64,000 nucleotides of DNA from a virus. Both the position numbers and the translations under genes were made by a program. A model generated the notes under the pieces. That model did no database searches. It saw nothing but the letters and a program-made list of their open reading frames with translations, and was not told the origin of the DNA. Each line of letters begins with the position of its first letter. Positions within the stretch are counted from its first letter, which is position 1. Location of the stretch: positions 1 through 64,000 of the IMG/VR virus record IMGVR_UViG_3300037517_002278. One strand, given 5' to 3'. Of the stretch, positions 17,601 through 23,437 are shown in pieces.

Positions 17601-19174
17601 CTATTTGATGGTCCTTCCATGATGAAGAAACTATCAGTTTCTCTCCAGTTTTGATTTAAAAATCCAGCAGTAACAGGAGTTGCTTTTACTACATAAACAC
17701 CATCAAGACCAGTAACTCCAGTACCACTTAAAGTAATCTGACGCTCTGGGTATACGCCCATTTGCTTATTAGTTCTTCCGTTGAAAGTAACTTTAATTTC
17801 AGATTGATTATTTACAACTTGAATTGTCGAAATATTATCTTGAATGTCATATCCTCTGCTATTAAACAGAGAAAATGTTAGGTTGCCAGTACCAGCAGCG
17901 TTGAAATCAACAAGTACATCACCATTGTAAGCGTTTTGTGGGTTTGTTGCTAATCTAAAAGTATCTCCATCAATAACACTAACATAGAAGAATGCTGAAG
18001 CAGCTGCTCCAGTACCATTGTTGTAAATTGGTAATTGACCAGCGGCAACAGGAAAACGACCACCAGAGATGACGTTGATTGTTGGGTGGGAACCAGTAGA
18101 ACCAAGATAAGTGATAGGATCACCAGTCACTAATCCGTGATTTGGAATTGTGATGGTGTCATTAACTACAGAAATTGATGTAGCTGCGTCAATTACACGA
18201 AGATATGTTCCTGCGTGGAATGGCTCGTAGGGATTGAAGTCGCCAGTATCAAGACCATATGAAATTCTATCTTCGACATTACCGCCAGAAGTAATAGAAC
18301 CAGCTGAGAACGATATTTTGGTGTTGGATAGAGTATTTGTTAGGTAGAAAGGAGAACCTACTTTAAATCCATGCTTATATGGAGTTGTTACAGTTAATTC
18401 ACTTAAAGAAGCGCCATTTGTAACAACTGGTCCTTCATCAACAGAAATACTATTGTCAAAAGGAATTTGTGACTGAACGTAGAAACGACCAGTCGTGATG
18501 GTTACATAAGCAGTATTAATGCTTACAGGAACTGAAGGAGAACCAGGCTGAACAGTTCTTGTTTCGTATGTAAATGTAAGGTCGGTTGTCTTACGAACAA
18601 GGAAAGTACCTTCTGCCGTAATACTATCGAGACCACGAACATCAATAGGAATACCTGTTGTTAGACCATGTGGTGAAGTACAAGTAACAGTAACAACTCT
18701 ACTACCGTTGGTCGTAACGTCGGCAATATTTGTTAGAGGAGTATCGCCAGTAATTGAATAATATCCAGGGATATTATTTACTCTTTCTAAAGTTTCCCAT
18801 TTGGTTGCTTGTAGACCATACTCAAAGTCGGTATCAATCAGAGTGTTTGGCTCCGATACACGGAACTTGGATACGGGATCAAGAAGAGTATCTACTGGTT
18901 TAATTTCTACACCATCTTCTTCAGTGAAAATCTGAAGAACATCGGTATCACTCATACCAGTGGTATCATAATTTAAAGTAACAGTAGTTTGATCTGTTGC
19001 GGTGTTATAAGTAACCGAAGTTGCTTTTAGAGCAGGATCACCAACATTGTAAATTACAATGTTAGCAGTCGCGTTGTTGATTAAGAGTAATCTCTTAAAG
19101 TTGACATTACCATTTAATATAATCTGACGGGCAGCTTTATTAAATGAATAGTCAAATGCTAATTTTCTTGCCAT
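11576..19174 (-). CDS. Giant tail/fibre structural protein (frame broken near C-terminus)
   Basis: This 2,532-residue reading frame starts MARKLAFDYSFNKAARQIILNGN after an AAGGAG-type ribosome site. Much of it is a tandem series of beta modules marked by NHGL-type turns (for example IPNHGLVTGDPITYLG, FVSGHGLSTGD-like FNISGHGLSTGDAIMY, IYIPNHGLNTGVKVYY), each paired with a DxFxLA-type strand. Such FCCH-like modules are common in cyanophage tail proteins. Residues about 1,960-2,400 form a distinct C-terminal domain shared with the 461-residue protein at 6,632-8,017. The last 40 or so residues (VTCLKLLTSLTMVLLHYVKLL) look like out-of-frame translation; the real end continues in the -1 frame to 11,310. 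A role in adsorption is inferred from size, repeats and location. Confidence 0.8.
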   Translation of the reverse strand: MARKLAFDYSFNKAARQIILNGNVNFKRLLLINNATANIVIYNVGDPALKATSVTYNTATDQTTVTLNYDTTGMSDTDVLQIFTEEDGVEIKPVDTLLDPVSKFRVSEPNTLIDTDFEYGLQATKWETLERVNNIPGYYSITGDTPLTNIADVTTNGSRVVTVTCTSPHGLTTGIPIDVRGLDSITAEGTFLVRKTTDLTFTYETRTVQPGSPSVPVSINTAYVTITTGRFYVQSQIPFDNSISVDEGPVVTNGASLSELTVTTPYKHGFKVGSPFYLTNTLSNTKISFSAGSITSGGNVEDRISYGLDTGDFNPYEPFHAGTYLRVIDAATSISVVNDTITIPNHGLVTGDPITYLGSTGSHPTINVISGGRFPVAAGQLPIYNNGTGAAASAFFYVSVIDGDTFRLATNPQNAYNGDVLVDFNAAGTGNLTFSLFNSRGYDIQDNISTIQVVNNQSEIKVTFNGRTNKQMGVYPERQITLSGTGVTGLDGVYVVKATPVTAGFLNQNWRETDSFFIMEGPSNSTGAAFTNQTIASTTFSLSGTAASTNTLLRTKIFENTFSPTITAASGATLTVNTLSNLGDGDLPTRVGSVVRFTNAGSLTGVTTNTNYFVSAVTSTSITLSSTNPSLSTTPVTFGGTVGAAAIKVFGSGIRTQVHDAASSWLNHNRVSIHDWASITSKMFTRECVSSNRIFIKNHGLVSGVPVMYVGGGNTWTGGSNPPVESASATAIYFIEPVNKDELELRISETVAGPGPYSGSTSATRIDFSTANTWAGGVYQLHPGFTIDTFSDAAGGAAGGRDRVIGAYANLPAYMTEKAEIILKLGTGSTMPGGVTETPNTYASYQKYYARTLINTGPLSSRSEFSITLAETGSPINFTTNRTVGAGRFFCARIAENRFSNSFYLPNHGGITGQRTSYSISGSFTNGTTDTQGVFPGTAGFPGPLFDYVQDVTGVNWPRVTMTMTQNTAQIQGLSNTRYFMVPVTDDIFKVQLYSTAAGVLPSGQPTVQMSITGTASQATTSVSGPFGTTKVKFANTTVANQFGNRIFLPIEQQTLVEGDVVRYESTGSSEVGSAYVGAPGLVNGNLFTVRNVSDFTPLSTGFFTTIFHDADATVLTLNTSIGSAIQPGNTLWTGSYLNERMLVTAVSGNTVTVVRGFGGTTPTQIPHEITLYRINGSFQLQVRDTATPRSFAVGFGSTSEPNNWWTLTNHGLRIGETVAISAFSTGGSINNTIINTSQAANAQLYFAIPIDANTFQLAHSRAAAFAGFPIDITAPGTGGSWSFVQYYDSVPLASSASGTHTLVNVSSTGTIDGGYDASAVSDYKMTFAPGRNISSRSIIFDPSKNVDLKNGTFLYQNHGFTTGTRVVYSKNGNSFEIGRSSGNTHPRQGYSALYDLQITNITSTGTQVTYNFGTLPSSPFDIVPNQTVTISGVTVGGSTNNGYNGTFKVISSTVSSVTVANTTTGGSPAGTSFVSGTYYAIRRNLDLFELAYTKDDAIKGIAIRNYSTSGTINAGHTLTTSQVTGESLGNGLATIVARDIIVNGSSASVILSASDRIVLSSHGFVTGDRVIYQVWGNGRQINGLVSGRQYFVNNTQNLSAVQRGGAASGQSTNQFSLHNTWLGAYTNTDLVDILGVGTSTLHQFKVTNPTLRGTTFKGDWNASDNYLYGDVVLYRNSYYMSVVGATPPGSTTFTANSNQPPVQDSDGRANINWMLLPPLPSYSTRFLAQYRGGDSIKLSNRMPVKTLVFSGTVAGSNALTSTSTGIFNISGHGLSTGDAIMYKLDAQGGWHQATNGNWQEYVSQLPQQPYAGMTVNTIYYVNVINDNDFTIHTSPSGAFIGGSTGAGVDQVIPTASGTGSTHRFEKVEGFVFDMQVIAINNDADMVVTDPYPTRQIIFNPQSTTNTVSGLAIPVVSTERSEIYIPNHGLNTGVKVYYSNGFGIGNAIGGLTDGQTYYVIKINEDVIRLAANLSNALTMQRITLTSTGAGFNHYLVAATYCGSSYIRYQSGGALSADNVLTNANYYLNQNTSNIRDGVLQALPFIYETQMFVRPDCLNLHRSFDGGVEISAAKAPGVNIVRQTRRYFRYQSGKGLQYSTGINFSPSIDVSSINHDGTQFATVVTRKPHKLVAGNKIIIEDVTVTSGVATPYTTPSNGQFFTVNNVIDEFTFRYATNGVPADVNPAGFPALFLYEWADAKVRAGMFDDQNGMFFEYDGQDLYCVRRNATAQMAGTVSCAFKSNAIVGTGTKFTKQLVVGDYVAVRGMTYKVTAVDSDTSIHISPSYRGTTRSKIIMSKVRDLKVPQSQWNIDKCDGNGVTGFKLDIHRQQMAYMDYSWYGAGKVRFGFKDQDGIVTYVHEFVHNNHENEAYLRSGNLPARYEVENGNNPTYAPSLYHWGASVIMDGKFEDDKAYLFTVASGSVGSDTVSISGNLSGTAVPILSIRLAPSVASSLVGPLGERDLINRMILKMNSCGIVCTPEVADQTTGVLNTTVTATRRDASSVRLMVTCLKLLTSLTMVLLHYVKLLSTLVK

Positions 19175-19197
19175 TTTAGTTTTTTCTCCTTTTTAAA

Positions 19198-20097
19198 TTA
19201 GAATCCGAAGGTTAGCGAATAAGTTAGAGCTGCCGCTTTAACCGCAGCGATTTGTTGGGTCACGTTACTGGTATTATCACCCTGAGCAAATAATTCCCAG
19301 AAAGCAGGTGCTTGTTCTGGATCTCTTGCTCCACCATTGGCAATGGTGTATTCTTGGATATTTATCCAAGCACTAGCACCTTTAAATACAATTTCACCGA
19401 TATTATAATCTGTAACAGCACTCCAGGTTCCTCTCCACTTGAGTCCTGTTTGCATGAAAGACCACTTTGTTACATCTGACGAAGGTTTTACATTTGTGCT
19501 TGCTGTGATAGCAACATATAAAGAACCACCATATTGAACTACGTCACCAGGCTTATATGCTGTTGCCGAACTCCATGCTCCCTGAGGAAACAATCCTTTG
19601 ATAAGAAGTCCCCAATCGGTGGGACTTGATCCAGGAGCAATATTGGTATTTGTGGTGAGTGAGGTGAAAGTATATCCACCATATGCCACAATATCTCCTT
19701 TTTGATATTCTGTTGTACTTGACCACGTATCCTCAAACTTTAGTCCTTCTAAGTACGTTGAGAATTTAGTAGCATCAAACGTGCTTGCTGAAGTGTGTTG
19801 AGTTGTACAAACATAAATCGTGTTACCATAAGTAACAAGGTCATTTAGTTTGTAGAAAGTGGTTGCTGCCCATGTTCCCTTTACTTCGTATCCTGGAACG
19901 TGGACATTCCATCTGGTTGGAGATGCTCCAATATCATTGGTGTAAAATGCCGCTTCAGATGCGGCAGATGTATGGTTAGCAGTACAAACATATGTATTGC
20001 CACCAAACTTCACGATATCATCAATTTCGTAGGCTGTTGTAGCAGTCCAAGCGCCTCTCCAATTAAATTTTAATCTACCTAATCTGAAGTCTGCCAT
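19198..20097 (-). CDS. Tail protein with five carbohydrate-binding-like repeats
   Basis: This 299-residue protein contains five tandem repeats of about 50 residues. They start near residues 13, 72, 121, 170 and 219, each with the pattern GxW-x5-Y-x3-D-x-V-x-Y/F-G-x3-Y (for example RGAWTATTAYEIDDIVKFGG and QGAWSSATAYKPGDVVQYGG). This is the consensus of chitinase-type carbohydrate-binding modules (CBM5/12-like). The repeats are followed by a short Ala-rich C-terminus. It sits between the giant tail protein and fibre-like proteins and has an AGGA ribosome site. Binding of host surface polysaccharide during adsorption is a reasonable inference; the sugar cannot be read from sequence. Confidence 0.75.
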   Translation of the reverse strand: MADFRLGRLKFNWRGAWTATTAYEIDDIVKFGGNTYVCTANHTSAASEAAFYTNDIGASPTRWNVHVPGYEVKGTWAATTFYKLNDLVTYGNTIYVCTTQHTSASTFDATKFSTYLEGLKFEDTWSSTTEYQKGDIVAYGGYTFTSLTTNTNIAPGSSPTDWGLLIKGLFPQGAWSSATAYKPGDVVQYGGSLYVAITASTNVKPSSDVTKWSFMQTGLKWRGTWSAVTDYNIGEIVFKGASAWINIQEYTIANGGARDPEQAPAFWELFAQGDNTSNVTQQIAAVKAAALTYSLTFGF

Positions 20098-20109
20098 GTT
20101 AATTTCCTA

Positions 20110-20484
20110 TTATTTTGGTCCTGAGTATGTGTAATTAGCATTAAGTCTTGCGACCATGTAACCATCATCATCAATAAAATACCTCACTTTTTTGTTTTCA
20201 AATCTATACTGCTGGTATTTATCATTCGCATTATTTAAATCACCAAATCCATTAATATTATTTCTGTCTCTTCCATTTGGAAGTGCTTCTACATAATCTT
20301 CATTTAATGAAGCAAATAAATTATCAACTGGTTCATTGCGTACATCAATAACACCAGCGGATAATGTATCTTCTAATGTATAAACTAACATGCCATCAGC
20401 AGTTCTTGTGAGAGCATGAAAATCGTAAATATTTGATCCTGAACTACCTCCAGAATTAATTAAACTACTTAAGTTAATAGACAT
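20110..20484 (-). CDS. Small virion-associated protein of unknown function
   Basis: This 124-residue protein begins MSINLSSLINSGGSSGSNIYDFHALTRT and ends GYMVARLNANYTYSGPK. The middle (VEALPNGRDRNNINGFGDLNNANDKYQQYRFENKKVRYFIDDDGY) is polar and aromatic without catalytic motifs. The start at 20484 is chosen because it lies just after the stop of the preceding gene at 20486; the upstream in-frame ATG would lie inside that gene. Its place in the fibre block suggests a tail accessory or chaperone role, but this is inference. Confidence 0.6.
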   Translation of the reverse strand: MSINLSSLINSGGSSGSNIYDFHALTRTADGMLVYTLEDTLSAGVIDVRNEPVDNLFASLNEDYVEALPNGRDRNNINGFGDLNNANDKYQQYRFENKKVRYFIDDDGYMVARLNANYTYSGPK

Positions 20485-20485
20485 T

Positions 20486-22723
20486 TTAGTATACCCTCCA
20501 GTATGAACCTGTCCATACAACATCAATGCTTGCGCCAGAATAATCAAGTACTAAAGCATTATCAATTACTCCAGTGCTAACTAAGAATGATTTGTTGTTA
20601 GCATTAATAACAGCATTAGCAGTGCTCCAAGTATTAGCACCATCAGCAAATCTAATAATATCCCCAATATTTGGGTTTGCTGGTAATGAAGCACTAACTA
20701 ATCCATATGATGTGTCTACTATGTAATTTTTATTTGATTGTAATTGATTACTTGTAGTATTGAATGTTGCTGTCACAAAATATGGCGATAAAGTTCCAGA
20801 AACATTTTTTGTTCCCATCATAACAAAATACTCACTTCCACCTATGCTGACATAATTAAAATTCAATGTGCTAATACTTGTTCCAAATTCAAATACTGGT
20901 TGATTGAAAAACGCCCAGTCTTTTCCATTAACAGATCTTAAAGTATTTCCAGCCGAATCCATGACCAAATATGCTTGTGTAGCTGGAAAATATCTAAACG
21001 AAGATATGGTTGTTAAATTTTGAGGATTGATGATTAGATCTGTCCAAGTAGTTCCATTTGTGGATGTTTTAATCGTAACGTCGTTGCTTGTCAAATCATC
21101 TATAACAGCGATAAATCCAGTGCCAAATGCTTGTAAATGTACCTTTCTTGATCCACCAACATTTAATCTTTGGGTCCATGTTGTGCCATTAATCGAAGAT
21201 GAAATTTCACCTGAACTACCACCAACAACAAACACACCGTTGTTATAAGCAAATGACGTAATTGAAGATGCGATATTACTTACTCTGGATGTAAAAGTAG
21301 TTGATCCAGTTGAAGATCCGATTTCACCAAAACTTCCTCCTATCAGTTGAACGCCATTTGCTGAAAAAGTTGCTACGATATCAGCTCCAGAACCACCAAA
21401 TGGTCCAGATGAAGTTACCCATGTATCTCCATTAGATGAAGTAACCACAGTATTAGCATTTCCGCCAACAAAGAAAAAGGATCCTCCCCATGATACAGAA
21501 TTTAAATTATTTGGTGTTCCTGAAGTTCTCGCACTCCAATTTACTAAATCTGATGAAGAAGAAATTTTTCCGCCATCTGAAATTATTACATGTTTTGGAA
21601 TAAATGTATTTTCGTTAAAAGCATATCCTTTTACATTAGTTTGTGGCGATACTTGTGTGTTTCTTTCTGTTAAAGCTGAGATGGAAGTTGGAATAGCAGC
21701 TAAAAATGTCCATCCAACCAGTGTTCCAGCTGTAGATTGAGTTAGAATTTCTTCCCATCTGGTTTGAGATTGGTTGTAAATTTTTGGTGCGTTTGTGAAC
21801 GTATTAAAAATTAACTGACCATCAGTTGGACTTGCTGGGTCTGTGAGAACTGTGAGATTTAATTTTTCGGGAGTAATAGAACCATTTGAAATTTCTGAAT
21901 TGCCAATTGCTCCTTGGGCAATTTTATCTGATGTGATGGCATCAGTAGCAATTTTATCTCCAGTGACATTTAAATCACGGATGTGATTTGTAGTAACTGC
22001 TCTGTCAGAATCAACTAAAGGACTACTCTTTAGTTTGGAAGAATCTACTGCTCCACCTGCTAACTTTCCAGTAGTGATGTTTAAATCACGAATATGATTT
22101 GTGGTGACAGCTCTATCAGCATCTATTGAAGCACTTGACTTCAATTTTAAGTTGTCTACCGCACCGTCAGCAATCTTGCCATTTGTTACAGCGGTATCAG
22201 CAAGTTTAGCAGTTGTGACATTTAAATCACGAATCTTAGCAGTAGTTACTGCTTCTGCTCCAGCTGTACCATCTAACTTAATTGTGGTGATAGCACCGTC
22301 ACCTACATCAGCTGCGATTACTGTGCCAGGAGCAATCTTATCAGAAGTGATCGCATTATCAGCAATCTTGGCAGTAGTAACAGCAGAATCTTTTATAGTT
22401 TCTGTAGTTACGGTATCTGTTCCAGGTTTGTTGAGAGAAATTCTATCTCCAATAATAGCAAAGAAAATTGCTCCAGAAGATGGCGCAATCGCAAAAGTAA
22501 TGATGTTACTTTGAATAAAGAAATCTACTTTTGGATTTAACTGACCGCCATTAAGTACTGCTTGTACTAATAGTTCTGTATCTGGATAAACTGGTTCCCC
22601 TTCAATCGTTAGATAGAATTGAGTTGCGGAACCATTAAATCCAACGCCACCGCCAACTCTTTGGAGGGGAGTATCAATTTTTCTATTATCTGTCCTTGTG
22701 GGACTTATACCTAAGTATGGCAT
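20486..22723 (-). CDS. Tail fibre-like protein with repeat stalk and BNR-like head
   Basis: This 745-residue protein has three parts. The N-terminus (MPYLGISPTRTDNRKIDTPLQRV, TQFYLTIEGEPVYPD) resembles the attachment end of cyanophage fibres. Residues about 105-290 are short tandem repeats of the form AVTTAKIADNAITSDKIA and HIRDLNVT, typical of fibre stalks. Residues about 350-640 repeat the motif SxNGxTWT (SSNGDTWV, SINGTTWT, STNGTTWT, SVNGKDWA), which recalls BNR/Asp-box blades of sialidase-type beta-propellers. An AGGAGG-type ribosome site precedes the ATG closely. It is likely a receptor-binding fibre; whether the propeller-like part is enzymatic is unknown. Confidence 0.75.
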   Translation of the reverse strand: MPYLGISPTRTDNRKIDTPLQRVGGGVGFNGSATQFYLTIEGEPVYPDTELLVQAVLNGGQLNPKVDFFIQSNIITFAIAPSSGAIFFAIIGDRISLNKPGTDTVTTETIKDSAVTTAKIADNAITSDKIAPGTVIAADVGDGAITTIKLDGTAGAEAVTTAKIRDLNVTTAKLADTAVTNGKIADGAVDNLKLKSSASIDADRAVTTNHIRDLNITTGKLAGGAVDSSKLKSSPLVDSDRAVTTNHIRDLNVTGDKIATDAITSDKIAQGAIGNSEISNGSITPEKLNLTVLTDPASPTDGQLIFNTFTNAPKIYNQSQTRWEEILTQSTAGTLVGWTFLAAIPTSISALTERNTQVSPQTNVKGYAFNENTFIPKHVIISDGGKISSSSDLVNWSARTSGTPNNLNSVSWGGSFFFVGGNANTVVTSSNGDTWVTSSGPFGGSGADIVATFSANGVQLIGGSFGEIGSSTGSTTFTSRVSNIASSITSFAYNNGVFVVGGSSGEISSSINGTTWTQRLNVGGSRKVHLQAFGTGFIAVIDDLTSNDVTIKTSTNGTTWTDLIINPQNLTTISSFRYFPATQAYLVMDSAGNTLRSVNGKDWAFFNQPVFEFGTSISTLNFNYVSIGGSEYFVMMGTKNVSGTLSPYFVTATFNTTSNQLQSNKNYIVDTSYGLVSASLPANPNIGDIIRFADGANTWSTANAVINANNKSFLVSTGVIDNALVLDYSGASIDVVWTGSYWRVY

Positions 22724-22734
22724 TACTCCTCCTA

Positions 22735-23067
22735 TTAATTAGTAATTTCTAAGAAACTTAATAAGACATCCATACCGCCAGCAGTGTCACATCGTACTCT
22801 TACTTGATCCCCAACTTCCAATACAATCTTTTGCCCTGATAGAACTTCGAAAGAAGCACCAGTAGGAATGGGAATATTTTTAATTAAATTAGCATCAGCA
22901 CCAGACGCCTTATCAATTTGAACATCGGCAACTACAGAAGAGGTTGCTACACAAGCAAGGTTTAGTCCAATGATGATTGCTACACTATTGGCAGGGCAAG
23001 TATATACTGAGGTATATGTTGTACCAACAGCTGCGCTTACTCTGGATCTAAAGGTATTAGTTGCCAT
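22735..23067 (-). CDS. Small fibre-associated beta protein
   Basis: This 110-residue protein (MATNTFRSRVSAAVGTTYTSVYTCPANSVAIIIGLNLACVATSS...) is made of beta strands and ends VRVRCDTAGGMDVLLSFLEITN. Such small proteins, with a CPANSVAIIIGLNLA-like core, recur in phage fibre operons and may decorate or cap fibres. The ATG lies one base after the stop of the preceding gene, so the two are coupled. No enzymatic motif is seen and the exact role is unknown. Confidence 0.6.
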   Translation of the reverse strand: MATNTFRSRVSAAVGTTYTSVYTCPANSVAIIIGLNLACVATSSVVADVQIDKASGADANLIKNIPIPTGASFEVLSGQKIVLEVGDQVRVRCDTAGGMDVLLSFLEITN

Positions 23068-23068
23068 T

Positions 23069-23338
23069 TTATCCTAACGCGATTGATAATGCCAAAACAT
23101 CTTCAACAAAAACAGGTGTTACCCACGATAGATCTCCCGACCCATTCGTTTGTAACACCTGTCTGTCTACGCCAGCAGTTGTGGGTAGAGTCAATGTGTA
23201 ATTAGCGGAAAGAGATGATGGCGCTCGAAGCGAAACAGAATTGTCTCCATTCGAAGATAATTCTTGTAACTCTAATCTATTCTGATTTTGTACGACGACG
23301 CCGTTTTTTACGACGAACGCCTTAGCATTCGTTGCCAT
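23069..23338 (-). CDS. Short fibre-type protein with APSSLSANYTLTLP motif
   Basis: This 89-residue protein contains SLRAPSSLSANYTLTLPTTAGVDRQVLQTNGSGDLSWV, a motif found near the base of many cyanophage fibre and tail proteins. It is the first gene of the minus-strand fibre operon, preceded by a perfect late promoter at 23377-23384. In other phages the motif occurs inside longer fibres, so this could be a detached module or a small trimerisation/attachment piece. It is coupled to the next gene by a single-base gap. Confidence 0.65.
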   Translation of the reverse strand: MATNAKAFVVKNGVVVQNQNRLELQELSSNGDNSVSLRAPSSLSANYTLTLPTTAGVDRQVLQTNGSGDLSWVTPVFVEDVLALSIALG

Positions 23339-23376
23339 GAAGGTTCACTCTCCCCTTCCGCTAAATTTTCTATCTT

Positions 23377-23384
23377 TATTTATA
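23377..23384 (-). promoter_or_regulatory. Late promoter TATAAATA, leftward fibre operon
   Basis: This is a perfect T4 late consensus on the minus strand, 39 bases before the ATG at 23338. It is one half of a divergent pair with 23402-23409. Confidence 0.82.
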
Positions 23385-23401
23385 CAATTAAAATACTGAA
23401 T

Positions 23402-23409
23402 TATAAATA
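23402..23409 (+). promoter_or_regulatory. Late promoter TATAAATA, rightward fibre operon
   Basis: This is a perfect T4 late consensus on the plus strand, 28 bases before the ATG at 23438. It drives the only plus-strand genes in the structural region. Confidence 0.85.
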
Positions 23410-23437
23410 CTATTACGGAAAAATGTAGGAAATCATA

